Source: Pseudomonas reinekei
GTDB lineage: Bacteria; Pseudomonadota; Gammaproteobacteria; Pseudomonadales; Pseudomonadaceae
Length of the DNA stretch: 64,000 nucleotides
Direction: 5' to 3'
Assembly (NCBI RefSeq): GCF_001945365.1
Contig: NZ_MSTQ01000004.1
Coordinates: 372,001 to 436,000, forward strand
Below the pieces are notes generated by a model, which was given only the letters and a program-made list of their open reading frames with translations, made no database searches and was not told the DNA's origin. Every line of letters begins with the position of its first letter. Position 1 is the stretch's first letter. This document shows, in pieces, positions 19,891 through 31,549 of the stretch. A program made the position numbers and the translations under genes.

Positions 19891-19964
19891 GCCAGCATTG
19901 CCAGCAAGCCGGCTCCTACAGGTTCAGCGTAACGCCTGTGGGAGCGGGCTTGCCCGCGATGGCG
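19891..19964. repeat. REP inverted pair upstream of the acyl-CoA dehydrogenase gene
   Basis: Opposed REP units (GCCAGCAAGCCGGCTCCTACA, read as arms of 19 to 20 bases, and TGTGGGAGCGGGCTTGCCCG) with a 15-base spacer. Confidence 0.7.
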
Positions 19965-19984
19965 TCAACTCAGACGAGACAAAA

Positions 19985-20587
19985 TTACAAGCTGATCGGC
20001 TTTCGCCCGGCAAACGAATGCGCCAGCGTCCCGCCATCCACCAACTCCAGCTCGCCACCCAACGGTACGCCATGGGCGATACGCGAGGCGATCAGGCCTT
20101 TGCTGCTGAGCAACTGGGCGATGTAGTGAGCCGTGGCCTCGCCTTCCACCGTCGGGTTGGTCGCCAGAATGACTTCGGCAAAGCTGCCCGCTTCTTCGAT
20201 CCGCGCCATCAATTGTGGAATGCCGATGGCTTCCGGCCCCAGGCCATCAAGGGGCGACAGATGCCCCTTGAGTACGAAGTAGCGGCCACGGAAACCGGTC
20301 TGCTCCACAGCGTAGACATCCATCGGCCCTTCCACGACGCACAGCAGCGTGTCATCGCGGCGGGTATCGGCGCATTGCGGGCAGAGGTCGTCTTCGGTCA
20401 GCGTGCGGCACAAACGGCAGTGACCGACCCCTTCCATGGCCTGGCTCAGGGCCAGCGCCAGTCGTGAGCCGCCGCTGCGGTCACGCTCGAGCAACTGCAA
20501 CGCCATGCGCTGGGCGGTTTTCTGACCCACGCCAGGCAAAATTCGCAGGGCGTCGATCAGTTGGCGAATCAAAGGGCTGAAGCTCAT
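19985..20587 (-). CDS. recR: recombination protein RecR
   Basis: A 200-residue RecR. After the N-terminal helix-hairpin-helix region comes a C4 zinc finger ([16 protein letters not shown]) and a Toprim domain ([16 protein letters not shown]). With RecF and RecO it loads RecA at gaps. I take the ATG at 20587 giving [10 protein letters not shown]; the TTG six codons upstream is unlikely. In P. aeruginosa recR follows ybaB directly; here an oxidoreductase gene lies between them. Confidence 0.95.
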   Translation of the reverse strand: MSFSPLIRQLIDALRILPGVGQKTAQRMALQLLERDRSGGSRLALALSQAMEGVGHCRLCRTLTEDDLCPQCADTRRDDTLLCVVEGPMDVYAVEQTGFRGRYFVLKGHLSPLDGLGPEAIGIPQLMARIEEAGSFAEVILATNPTVEGEATAHYIAQLLSSKGLIASRIAHGVPLGGELELVDGGTLAHSFAGRKPISL

Positions 20588-20662
20588 GAGGAAAAAGTCC
20601 GACAAAACAACGAGACGCGGTTTATACCCGCGCCTCCGTTTAGCGTCAAATTACGTCGCCAA

Positions 20663-21700
20663 TTACTCGCTCTGGGCGACGCGCACCACCAGTTTGCCGA
20701 AATTACGCCCTTCCAGCAGACCAATGAACGCTTGCGGTGCGTTCTCCAGACCATCGACCACGTCTTCACGGAATTTCACCTTGCCATCACGCACCCACGG
20801 CGCCATCGCACTGATGAATTCCGGCTGACGATCACCATAGTCATCGAACACGATAAAACCCTGAATCCGTACACGCTTGGTCAGCAGCGTGCGCTGCAAC
20901 AGCGGCAAGCGATCCGGCCCGCTTGGCGCTTCGCTGGCGTTGTACGAGGCAATCAGCCCGCACAACGGGATCCGAGCCTTGGGATTGAGCAACGGCACCA
21001 CGGCGTCGAACACCTTGCCGCCGACGTTTTCGTAGTAGATATCAATGCCTTTGGGACAGGCTTGGGCCAGATCGTCGGCAAAACTTGCGCTCTTGTGGTC
21101 GACGCAGGCATCGAAACCCAACTCCTCGACTACGTAACGGCATTTGTCCGCACCGCCCGCCACGCCGACCACACGCAGGCCCTTGATCTTCGCCACTTGG
21201 CCAACCACCGAACCCACCGCGCCAGAGGCCGCCGCGACGACCAGGGTTTCACCGGACTTCGGCTGGCCGATATCCATCAAGCCCATATAGGCCGTCATGC
21301 CCGGCATGCCCAGCACACCCAAGGCCATGGATGGACTCGGCAAGCCTTTAGGGACCGGAATAATGCCGCGACCGTCGTTGATGCTGTGGCTTTGCCAGCC
21401 CGTGACACCTACCACCAGGTCGCCTTCCTGAAACTTGGGGTTGAGCGAACGCTCGACACGGCTGACAGCGCCACCGGTCATTACATCGCCGATTTCCACC
21501 GGAGCGGCGTAGGACGGAGCATCGCTCATGCGCCCGCGCATGTAGGGGTCCAGCGACAGATAGAGGGTCTTGAGCAGCACCTGACCGTCGGCAAGATCGG
21601 GCAAAGCGACCCGTTCCAGACGGAAGTTTTCCGGCGTCGGCGCGCCCACCGGGCGTGAGACCAGGACGATACGTTGGTTGAGTGTCATGGGGTCGGACAT
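20663..21700 (-). CDS. zinc-independent NADP-dependent oxidoreductase (MDR family, CurA-like)
   Basis: A 345-residue medium-chain dehydrogenase/reductase without the zinc-ligand pattern. The N-terminal LYLSLDPYMRGRMSD segment and the nucleotide-binding AASGAVGSVVGQVAKIKG are typical of the leukotriene B4 dehydrogenase/curcumin reductase group, which reduces alkenal or alkenone double bonds with NADPH. AAAGGAG precedes the ATG at 21700; the 57-codon extension upstream overlaps the ybaB terminator region and is rejected. Confidence 0.88.
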   Translation of the reverse strand: MSDPMTLNQRIVLVSRPVGAPTPENFRLERVALPDLADGQVLLKTLYLSLDPYMRGRMSDAPSYAAPVEIGDVMTGGAVSRVERSLNPKFQEGDLVVGVTGWQSHSINDGRGIIPVPKGLPSPSMALGVLGMPGMTAYMGLMDIGQPKSGETLVVAAASGAVGSVVGQVAKIKGLRVVGVAGGADKCRYVVEELGFDACVDHKSASFADDLAQACPKGIDIYYENVGGKVFDAVVPLLNPKARIPLCGLIASYNASEAPSGPDRLPLLQRTLLTKRVRIQGFIVFDDYGDRQPEFISAMAPWVRDGKVKFREDVVDGLENAPQAFIGLLEGRNFGKLVVRVAQSE

Positions 21701-21830
21701 GTCAGCGTCTCCTTTCATCGATGAGGTGGGTGATATAGGGAGCAGACCTTTGTGGCGGTGGTGGGTTCGATGATTCAGCAGTTGCCCGCGATGGCGTCCC
21801 ATCAGACAGCCTGTACCAACAGCCACAAAT

Positions 21831-21861
21831 AAAAATGCCAGGCGCGATGCCTGGCATTTTT
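21831..21861 (-). terminator. terminator after ybaB
   Basis: Thirteen-base perfect arms (AAAAATGCCAGGC and GCCTGGCATTTTT) around a five-base loop, working in both orientations. It ends the dnaX-ybaB transcript. Confidence 0.85.
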
Positions 21862-21889
21862 TGTAGCTCATCTGTCCCCCGAAGGCGAA

Positions 21890-22228
21890 TCAGAATGGCA
21901 GTTTCATGCCCGGCGGCAGTTGCATGCCTGCGGTCATGCCGGACATTTTGTCCTGGCTGTTGGCCTCGATCTTGCGCACGGCGTCGTTGACGGCGGCGGC
22001 GAACACTGCCTCCAGCATCTCGCGATCATCTTCGCTCAGGCCTTCGACCATGCTCGGGTCGATGGTCACGCGCTTGACGTCATGACGACCGGTCATCACC
22101 ACGGTGACCATATCGCCACCGGCTTTACCGGTGACTTCGGCGTTGGCCAGTTCTTCCTGCATCTTGGCCATTTTTTCCTGCATCTGCTGCGCCTGCTTCA
22201 TCAGGCCGGCCATGCCACCTTTCATCAT
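21890..22228 (-). CDS. ybaB: YbaB/EbfC family nucleoid-associated protein
   Basis: A 112-residue YbaB/EbfC protein, a small dimeric DNA-binding protein often encoded between dnaX and recR. The N-terminal [20 protein letters not shown] helix is characteristic. GAGGTGA lies seven bases before the ATG at 22228, so the GTG at 22237 is not the start. It is probably co-transcribed with dnaX. Confidence 0.93.
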   Translation of the reverse strand: MMKGGMAGLMKQAQQMQEKMAKMQEELANAEVTGKAGGDMVTVVMTGRHDVKRVTIDPSMVEGLSEDDREMLEAVFAAAVNDAVRKIEANSQDKMSGMTAGMQLPPGMKLPF

Positions 22229-22295
22229 GGGAATCACCTCAAAAGTACTTGGATTAAAACAGCGTCCGGCCCTGACGGCCGAACGCCCTCAGTTA

Positions 22296-24380
22296 TTAGC
22301 CCTGACTGACCAGAGCTTCGACAGGTTCAATAGTATCGTTACGGATCACCGCACCGAACTGCTGCATCATTTGCTGGATGAACGGATCACCGTGGATCGA
22401 CTCCTCGGCCTCGCGCTGACGGTCGGCACGACGGCGGGACGCCGCCTGGGCCGGGGTTTCCTGCTCGGGCTTGATCAGCTCCATGGTCAGGGTCAGGGTG
22501 CGGCCGTGATGCTGGTTCAAGGCATCGTTGAGCCGGCGCTGTTGCGTCGCGTTGAACAAGGCACTGTGAGCCGGGTCCAGGTGCAACAGCCAGTTGTCGC
22601 CATCCACGGCGATCAGTGTGCAGTTGGCGGCGATGCTGCCGGTCATGCCGGAGATCGGCAGCTTGGGGAACAGCTCCAGCCATTGCAGGGCCAGGCCGGT
22701 GGCCGGCGCCGCTGCGGGCTCAGGTTCAGGTTCCGGTGGGGGCTCGGCGGCATGCTCGCTGGCCAGTTCGTCGAGGTAACTGTAGGCCGAATCCATATCC
22801 GGCTCGATGTAGTCCTCGTCGAGCGGAGGCTCGTCATCCAGGTCGATGCCTGGCGTCGCAGCATCGACCTCTGCCACGGTCGGCTCCGGAATCGGCGCAG
22901 CGGCCCACTCAGGCGCGTCCGGCACCACGCTGTCAGGCGTCGGCAACGGCATCGGTGGCAATTCGGGCTGTTCGCTGGTGGTTTCCAGTACAGGCTCAAC
23001 CGCTGGCTGCTGAGCCGGGGCAGGCTCGACCGGTTCATTCCACGGCAGGTCGACCACTTCTTCGACCACCACCGTTTCGACCACAGGCTCGGGCTCAACG
23101 ACCGTTTCAACCGGCTCAGGCTCAGGTGCTGGAGCCACCGGCGCGGCTGGTGCGATGGCGGCAACGGGTGTCGATGTAACTGCCGCAGCGACCACCGGCG
23201 CAACAACCGGCGCGGCAGCCACTGAATTTGCGGAATCAACTGTGGCCTGGCTGATCCCCACTGGCTTTAGCGGTTGCCTCGGGGCATCCGCGGTGTCTGC
23301 CGGTCGGAAGGCGAGCATCCGCAGCAGCACCATTTCAAACCCGCCACGGGGATCCGGCGCCAGCGGCAAATCGCGGCGGCCGATCAGGCCCATCTGGTAG
23401 TAGAACTGCACGTCTTCGGCCGGCAACGCCTGGGCCAGCGCCAGCACCCGGTCACGGTCACCGTGACCATTGTCGACGCCCTCAGGCAGGGCCTGGGCGA
23501 TGGCGACACGGTGCAGCACATTGAGAATCTCGGACAGCACGCCACTCCAGTCCGGACCTTGTTCGGCCAGGTGGCGGACCGCTTCGAGCAAAGCCCTGGC
23601 ATCACCTTCGATCAACGCATGCAGGACGTCGTAAACCTGACCGTGATCGAGGGTCCCGAGCATCGCCCGCACGTCGGCGGCCATGACCTTGCCTTCGCCG
23701 AAAGCAATCGCCTGGTCGGTGAGGCTCATGGCGTCGCGCATCGAACCATCGGCGGCACGGCCCAGCAGCCACAGCGCATCGTCTTCGAACGGCACGTTCT
23801 CGACGCCCAGTACGTGGGTCAAATGCTCGACCACTCGCTCCGGGGTCATGTTCTTCAGGGAGAACTGCAGGCAACGCGACAGAATCGTTGCAGGGAGTTT
23901 CTGCGGGTCAGTGGTGGCCAGGATGAACTTGACGTACGGCGGCGGCTCTTCGAGGGTTTTCAGCAGCGCATTGAAGGAATGGCTGGAGAGCATGTGCACT
24001 TCGTCGATCAGGTAGACCTTGAAGCGCCCGCGGCTCGGAGCGTATTGCACGTTGTCGAGCAGCTCGCGGGTGTCCTCGACTTTGGTCCGGCTTGCGGCGT
24101 CGATCTCGATCAGGTCGACAAAACGGCCCTCATCGATTTCGCGGCACACCGAACACTCACCGCACGGCGACGAAGTGATACCTGTTTCACAGTTCAGGCA
24201 TTTGGCGATGATCCGCGCAATGGTGGTCTTGCCAACCCCGCGCGTACCGGTGAACAGGTAGGCATGGTGCAGCCGCTGGCTGTCCAAGGCATTGATCAGA
24301 GCCTTGAGCACATGGGTCTGGCCGACCATTTCGCGGAACGAGCGCGGACGCCATTTACGTGCAAGAACCTGATAACTCAT
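22296..24380 (-). CDS. dnaX: DNA polymerase III subunit tau/gamma
   Basis: A 694-residue clamp-loader ATPase. Walker A GTRGVGKTT, the zinc module with CLNC and CGECSVC, and LIDEVHMLS (Walker B) lie in the first 140 residues. Residues about 370-570 form a low-complexity proline, glutamate and valine-rich linker, followed by the tau C-terminal domain that binds the polymerase. I noticed no long A run in the coding strand of the kind used for gamma frameshifting in E. coli, so any gamma form would need another mechanism. Confidence 0.95.
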   Translation of the reverse strand: MSYQVLARKWRPRSFREMVGQTHVLKALINALDSQRLHHAYLFTGTRGVGKTTIARIIAKCLNCETGITSSPCGECSVCREIDEGRFVDLIEIDAASRTKVEDTRELLDNVQYAPSRGRFKVYLIDEVHMLSSHSFNALLKTLEEPPPYVKFILATTDPQKLPATILSRCLQFSLKNMTPERVVEHLTHVLGVENVPFEDDALWLLGRAADGSMRDAMSLTDQAIAFGEGKVMAADVRAMLGTLDHGQVYDVLHALIEGDARALLEAVRHLAEQGPDWSGVLSEILNVLHRVAIAQALPEGVDNGHGDRDRVLALAQALPAEDVQFYYQMGLIGRRDLPLAPDPRGGFEMVLLRMLAFRPADTADAPRQPLKPVGISQATVDSANSVAAAPVVAPVVAAAVTSTPVAAIAPAAPVAPAPEPEPVETVVEPEPVVETVVVEEVVDLPWNEPVEPAPAQQPAVEPVLETTSEQPELPPMPLPTPDSVVPDAPEWAAAPIPEPTVAEVDAATPGIDLDDEPPLDEDYIEPDMDSAYSYLDELASEHAAEPPPEPEPEPAAAPATGLALQWLELFPKLPISGMTGSIAANCTLIAVDGDNWLLHLDPAHSALFNATQQRRLNDALNQHHGRTLTLTMELIKPEQETPAQAASRRRADRQREAEESIHGDPFIQQMMQQFGAVIRNDTIEPVEALVSQG

Positions 24381-24503
24381 CGAAAACCGTCGCAGCGAAG
24401 GAAGCAGAAGCGGCTAATGCTAGCGGAGCAAGGCCAAAATTGCATCCGGTGTCCTCGTCTAATCTGGCTAAGCTGCATTTTGTGCGGGTTTATTGGAGCG
24501 TTT

Positions 24504-25244
24504 ATGCGGTTGACCTTGGGGGCATTGCTGTTGATCAGCCTGGACGCCGCGGCCGATGATGCGCCGTTGCGCTTCGTGGTGCCTGACAGCTGGACGATGC
24601 CGATGGTGCACCTCGAGCATGGCCGGCCGACCCAGGGCATCCTTTACGACGTAATGATCAGTCTGGCGACTCAAGTCGGCATCCCGGCCGAATTTCATGT
24701 ATTGCCCCGAGGGCGAGTGCAAAATGCCATGGAACATGGCGAAGTCGATGTGCGTTGCTATGCCGCGCAATCGTGGCTGCCGAATCAGTCCGGCGATTAC
24801 ATCTGGAGTATCCCGCTGTGGACGCAGCCTGACCTGTTGATCAGCCGCCCTGCCCAAGCCGAGCCGGTGGTGCCTGCAAACCTGCACCCCCAATTGATCG
24901 GCACTGTTCTGGGCTACAACTACCAGACCCTGCAACCGCTGTTCGACGCAAAGCGCCTGCACCGCGATGACGCGCGCAATCAGGCGCAGGTGCTGGAAAA
25001 GCTGAATGCCGGTCGCAACCGCTATGCGGTCAGCAATCAATGGACATTGGACTGGTACAACCAGCGCCTGTTACCGCAGCAGCAATTACTGAGTGTGGCG
25101 GTCTTACAGGAGCAGAGTGTCGGCTGCTATGTGCGCAACGATCCGAAAGTCCCGGTGCAGCGAATTCTGCGGACGTTGTTACGGATGAAAATGTCCGGTG
25201 AAATCGATGACATCATCCGGCTTTATATCGGCGATAAATCCTGA
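24504..25244 (+). CDS. periplasmic solute-binding protein (family 3-like)
   Basis: A 246-residue protein with an N-terminal signal peptide (MRLTLGALLLISLDAAA) and a mature part that resembles family 3 extracellular solute-binding proteins (RFVVPDSWTMP, later GYNYQTLQPLF). No permease or ATPase gene is adjacent, so it may be an orphan sensor-type binding protein. The long open frame that runs upstream across dnaX on the opposite strand is spurious; the ATG at 24504 has GGAG upstream. Confidence 0.75.
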   Translation: MRLTLGALLLISLDAAADDAPLRFVVPDSWTMPMVHLEHGRPTQGILYDVMISLATQVGIPAEFHVLPRGRVQNAMEHGEVDVRCYAAQSWLPNQSGDYIWSIPLWTQPDLLISRPAQAEPVVPANLHPQLIGTVLGYNYQTLQPLFDAKRLHRDDARNQAQVLEKLNAGRNRYAVSNQWTLDWYNQRLLPQQQLLSVAVLQEQSVGCYVRNDPKVPVQRILRTLLRMKMSGEIDDIIRLYIGDKS

Positions 25245-25265
25245 CCCGCCGAATGCGCAGGCCGG

Positions 25266-26954
25266 TCAACAATTGCGCCATTGCGGCGGTGCGACAAACC
25301 CCTCTACCCACGCTGGCACATCGGCGGATGGCATCGGGTGAGCAATGAAGTACCCCTGCGCCACCTCGCACCCCAGGCGCAGCAATAATTCACCGTGCTC
25401 AATACTTTCCAGGCCCTCGGCAATCACCTGTCGGCCAAATGCCCGGGCCAGGCCGATGACCGCCGTGGTCAGGGCGAGGTCATCGCCATCATGCAAAATG
25501 TCCCGCACAAACGACTTATCGATCTTGATCGTTTGTGTGTGCAACCGCTTGAGATAGCTGAGGGACGAGTAACCCGTGCCGAAGTCACCCAACGAAAACT
25601 GCACGCCCAGTGCCTGACAGGCCCGCAAGCACTCGCCGACGTGCTGGATGTTCTCGACGGCCACCGACTCGACGATTTCCAGATCAAGCCTCTGCGGGGC
25701 CACCCGCGCATGCCGGGCCAATGCGCTTTTAAGCCGGTCGACAAAGTCCGCCCGCTGAAAATGCCGTGCTGCGATGTTCACGCTCACCGGCCAGTCAAAT
25801 CCGGCCTGACGCCAAAGGTCCAACTGCAACAACACCTGATCCATCACCCACTCACCGATATCGATGATCAGGTCTGTTTCCTCTATCAGGGGCAGAAAGT
25901 CCCGGGCAGCCAGCATGCCGTTTTGCGGGTGCTTCCAGCGCAGCAATGCTTCGAACCCGACCACCTCGCCGCGCCGCATGTTGACCTTGGGCTGGAAGTG
26001 CAGGCGCAACTCATGGTTGTTCAGCGCCTGGCGCACCCGCTCGACAGTCTGGTGAGTGGCCTTGACCTCTTGGTCCCGGGATACATCAAACAGGTGAAAA
26101 CGCTTGCGACCGCTTTGCTTGGCCACATACATCGCCTGATCCGCGTGACGCAGCAGGGTTTCGGCATTTTCGTTGTCATGGGGGAACAGCGTGACGCCAA
26201 TACTGGCAAACACATTGATGTCCTTGCCGTGCAGCGAGTATGGCGCCGAAATCGTGCCCAGCACCCGGTTCAACGCCGCACGCAACTCCGGCAGGTCACG
26301 CACGTAACGCAGCACCAGCACAAACTCGTCACCGGCCAGCCGCGCCACGACATCCTCGGCGCGAATGATACTGCGCAATCGTTTGGCCACTTCGACCAAC
26401 AATAAATCGCCGGTGGCATGCCCGTAGCCATCGTTAACCGCCTTGAAACCGTCAAGGTCGAGCATGCACACCGCCAGCGGGATGTTTTCCTGTCGTGAAA
26501 ACTCCAGCGCCTGATCGAGCAAATCGGAAAGAAAGGCGCGATTGGGCAGACCGGTCAACACGTCGTGCCCGACCCGCCATTGCAGGGTATGCAGCAGTTG
26601 ACGCTTTTCGCTGATATCGAAGCGAATCGACAAATACCGCTCAACCCGCCCGGTGGCTTTGTCGAGGACCGGCACCATCGTGCTTTCGACCCAATACAGA
26701 CTGCCATCTTTCGCGCGATTGCAGATTTCGCCTTTCCACACGTTGCCCAGGGCGATGGTGCGCCACATGCCAGCGAAAAATTCGGTCGAATGGGTGCCGG
26801 AATTGAGCAGACGATGATTTTGCCCCAGCAGCTCTTCCCGGCTATAGCCGGAGATGGCGCAAAATTGGTCGTTGACGTGGGTAATCCGGCCGGACAGATC
26901 GGTTTCGGAAAAAATCGCGGCGGCATCCACGGCCCTGCGGTACTTCTCATCCAT
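25266..26954 (-). CDS. PAS-GGDEF-EAL protein, cyclic-di-GMP signalling
   Basis: A 562-residue cytoplasmic protein: PAS/PAC sensor (about 1-125), GGDEF domain (130-290) and EAL domain (305-555). The GGDEF motif reads AGDEF (207-211). In the EAL domain, EALLR (335-339), the asparagine of VNIAAR, the glutamate of DLEIVES and IAEGLE are present, but the usual DDFGTG reads GDFGTG (456-461), replacing a metal-binding aspartate. One or both activities may be weakened. No membrane segment is visible. The signal is unknown. Confidence 0.88.
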   Translation of the reverse strand: MDEKYRRAVDAAAIFSETDLSGRITHVNDQFCAISGYSREELLGQNHRLLNSGTHSTEFFAGMWRTIALGNVWKGEICNRAKDGSLYWVESTMVPVLDKATGRVERYLSIRFDISEKRQLLHTLQWRVGHDVLTGLPNRAFLSDLLDQALEFSRQENIPLAVCMLDLDGFKAVNDGYGHATGDLLLVEVAKRLRSIIRAEDVVARLAGDEFVLVLRYVRDLPELRAALNRVLGTISAPYSLHGKDINVFASIGVTLFPHDNENAETLLRHADQAMYVAKQSGRKRFHLFDVSRDQEVKATHQTVERVRQALNNHELRLHFQPKVNMRRGEVVGFEALLRWKHPQNGMLAARDFLPLIEETDLIIDIGEWVMDQVLLQLDLWRQAGFDWPVSVNIAARHFQRADFVDRLKSALARHARVAPQRLDLEIVESVAVENIQHVGECLRACQALGVQFSLGDFGTGYSSLSYLKRLHTQTIKIDKSFVRDILHDGDDLALTTAVIGLARAFGRQVIAEGLESIEHGELLLRLGCEVAQGYFIAHPMPSADVPAWVEGFVAPPQWRNC

Positions 26955-27385
26955 GAGTCAGACTCGCTGTTGCTAACATTGGCGGCGCAGAAGCGGCGAT
27001 ATACCGCTGACAATCCGCGGGATACCACGGCGGCCCAAAGACTCACGCAACCCTGTGAGCGGACGCCATGCTGGCTTTGATTTTATAGATCGAACGACTG
27101 AAAAAAGGCCATTAAATGCCCGTTTCCGGCGGCGATTCTACGAGATGCGGTACATTTTGCAAGGAAAGGTCAGTGATCATGCCGCTACCTGCCGCAAAAC
27201 ATCCGCCGGTGAACGTCCAACCCCTAAAGCGAGCCGCAGGTTAATCCGTTGGGCGCGCCAGCTCAAATTTACGTCGCCTTACCAATTTGCAGACGGCAAA
27301 AAACCGCTATGGACCAGATCCATGGCAGCGCAATAAAAAGTATTTTATTCAGATAACGCGAGAGAAGACTCGCGGTACGTTATGG
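26955..27385. other. intergenic region upstream of ffs and the PAS-GGDEF-EAL gene
   Basis: About 430 bases without a convincing gene. A 93-codon frame at 27055-27336 has no recognisable family features. The stretch probably holds the promoter of the PAS-GGDEF-EAL gene; on the minus strand it is also the downstream side of ffs. Confidence 0.5.
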
Positions 27386-27387
27386 AG

Positions 27388-27493
27388 GCAACCCCACCAG
27401 CCACACCCCGGCACACAATGTTCCCGCTGTGGCTGCTTCCTTCCGGATCTGACCAGGTTCACGGGTAATCGTTGCGGGGGGACCGATGGGGTC
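27388..27493 (-). ncRNA. ffs: 4.5S RNA, signal recognition particle
   Basis: Read on the minus strand, the sequence contains the universal SRP Alu-less core: ACCTGGTCAGATCC, the GGAA tetraloop, then GGAAGCAGCC, closed by helices that end with ACCCCA pairing with TGGGGT. An outer UAUGG/CCAUA pairing extends to 27381 and 27499. With Ffh it targets membrane proteins to FtsY and SecYEG. Exact ends are approximate. Confidence 0.92.
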
Positions 27494-27634
27494 ACCATAA
27501 CGACGCTCACCTGACGGCGAGCCGCGCCATTGTACCTATCTGAGACGAACTTACAACCGTTCCGGCGGATTAAAAAATATGAGCAGCTTCAATGACATGC
27601 AGAACGCTAAAAACTGCGCAGGCTTCGGCGATGA

Positions 27635-28801
27635 CTACACGTCCTGCAGCACCTCATCCGCCCTGCCGCCCTCGCGCTGGATCACCAGATGGATGAAGTG
27701 CAGCTTGGCAATCACCGCCGGCGGCAATACGAAAGGATAGAAATCCGGCTGTCCCATACTGCGCGACAGTTCATTGAGCATGCCGGCCAGCTCGATCCAC
27801 GCGTTGACGAACGACAGAAACGCCGCGCCGCCAGGATGCTGCGGGTCGTAGAGGGTATCCAGCGGAAACGGCTGATAGTCGAAGTCCATTTCCCGCGCGC
27901 TCATGCCAAACCCCAGCGCAGTATCGACTGCGTCCATCATGTGCAGGTAATGCGCCCAGGTTTCAGCCCAATCCTCCCAGGGGTGCATGGTGGCGTAGGC
28001 ACTGACGTAGCGTTGCTGCCAGTCAAGCGGTGCGCCCTGTTGGTAATGCCGCTCGATGGCTTCGGCGTAGCTGTCGCGCTCATCCCCGAACAATCCGCGG
28101 AACGCTGGCAACCAGTCACTGTTGGCGATCAAACGATCCCAGTAGTAGTGCCCGACTTCGTGGCGAAAATGCCCGAGCAATGTGCGATAGGGTTCGTGCA
28201 TCTGCACGCGCACCTGTTCGCGATGGGCATCGTCGGCTTCTTTGATGTCGAGGGTGATCAAGCCATTGGCGTGACCGGTGGTAGGCGCCTTGCCCTCGAG
28301 GTCCACGCCGATGAAATCAAAGGCCAGGCCGGTTTCTTCGTCGACTGTCTTCGGAGTCACCTGCAAACCCAGGCTGACCAACTGCGCGACCAGCCGCCGC
28401 TTGGCCGTTTCCACCTTGCGCCAGCGTGCATGGTTTTCGGCTATCGATAAATCGGGAATGGTGCGATTCAGGTTACAGGCGATGCACAACGCGTCGTGGC
28501 CATTGGCAGGCAGCAGCCAATTGCACGCGGCCGGTGAGTCAAGGTTGGCGCATCGACGAAACAGGCCTGCTGCGGGATCGACATCAAGCAACCAGGTATC
28601 CGGGACATCGCCCGGCTGCAGCGACGACAAGCGACTCCGCTCCGGCTGATAGCCCAACGCCGCCGAGCACGCCAGGCACTGACTGTTGCGGAAGAACAGC
28701 GACTGTCCGCACCGACAAGGCCAGATCTTGCTGTTGCGCGAGCTTTCGCCCATGAAGGGTGCAGCGATGCGCGAGCTGAGCTGTTCGAAGAAGCGGTACA
28801 T
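27635..28801 (-). CDS. putative zinc-binding metallopeptidase (COG4307-like)
   Basis: A 388-residue soluble protein. The N-terminal part has paired cysteines (CRCGQ, CLACSAALGY) that look like a zinc ribbon, and the core carries HEVGH in GHFRHEVGHYYWDRL, the gluzincin-like active site of this family. AGGGAGAGA precedes the ATG. The function is unknown; family members are annotated as putative zinc metallopeptidases. Confidence 0.8.
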   Translation of the reverse strand: MYRFFEQLSSRIAAPFMGESSRNSKIWPCRCGQSLFFRNSQCLACSAALGYQPERSRLSSLQPGDVPDTWLLDVDPAAGLFRRCANLDSPAACNWLLPANGHDALCIACNLNRTIPDLSIAENHARWRKVETAKRRLVAQLVSLGLQVTPKTVDEETGLAFDFIGVDLEGKAPTTGHANGLITLDIKEADDAHREQVRVQMHEPYRTLLGHFRHEVGHYYWDRLIANSDWLPAFRGLFGDERDSYAEAIERHYQQGAPLDWQQRYVSAYATMHPWEDWAETWAHYLHMMDAVDTALGFGMSAREMDFDYQPFPLDTLYDPQHPGGAAFLSFVNAWIELAGMLNELSRSMGQPDFYPFVLPPAVIAKLHFIHLVIQREGGRADEVLQDV

Positions 28802-28866
28802 GGCGATCTCTCCCTGGGGCTTGCCAAGACTAGATCATTTCCCGGACAGGATCGTTCCTTGCTCTT

Positions 28867-28962
28867 TGTGGCGAGGGAGCTTGCTCCCGTTCGCCTGAGT
28901 AGCAGGCGCCAGCTCGAGTTGAACCGATTCGCGCTCCAGCGCGAGCAAGCGCCCTCGCCACA
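28867..28962. repeat. REP inverted pair next to ligA
   Basis: TGTGGCGAGGGAGCTTGCTC opposed to GAGCAAGCGCCCTCGCCACA about 55 bases away, just past the ligA stop. Confidence 0.8.
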
Positions 28963-28971
28963 GGTCAAAAA

Positions 28972-31368
<2,397 letters not shown>

Positions 31369-31407
31369 TCAATTTTCCAAATCACAATAGCTCAAGGCTA
31401 TGGACAT

Positions 31408-31540
31408 CGTGGCGAGGGAGCGTGCTCCCGCGTGACGGCGTAGCCGTCGTAAACCCTGCAACCTCGTTGTACCCGGCACAACGAGGAGGATGGCCTTGGG
31501 GCCGCTTCGCGACCCAGCGGGAGCAAGCTCCCTCGTCACA
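31408..31540. repeat. REP inverted pair between zipA and ligA
   Basis: TGGCGAGGGAGCGTGCTCCC opposed to GCGGGAGCAAGCTCCCTCG, about 85 bases apart. Confidence 0.75.
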
Positions 31541-31549
31541 AAAGCGACC

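Noticed and set aside
20561..21658. 365-codon plus-strand frame opposite the MDR oxidoreductase
   Set aside because: Antisense shadow; the minus-strand protein has clear MDR motifs.
23274..24503. Long open frame on the plus strand running into the solute-binding protein gene (656 codons in total)
   Set aside because: The first 410 codons are antisense to dnaX and have no protein-like features; the signal peptide begins at the ATG at 24504.
27055..27336. 93-codon frame upstream of ffs
   Set aside because: No family features; lies in a region likely to hold promoters.
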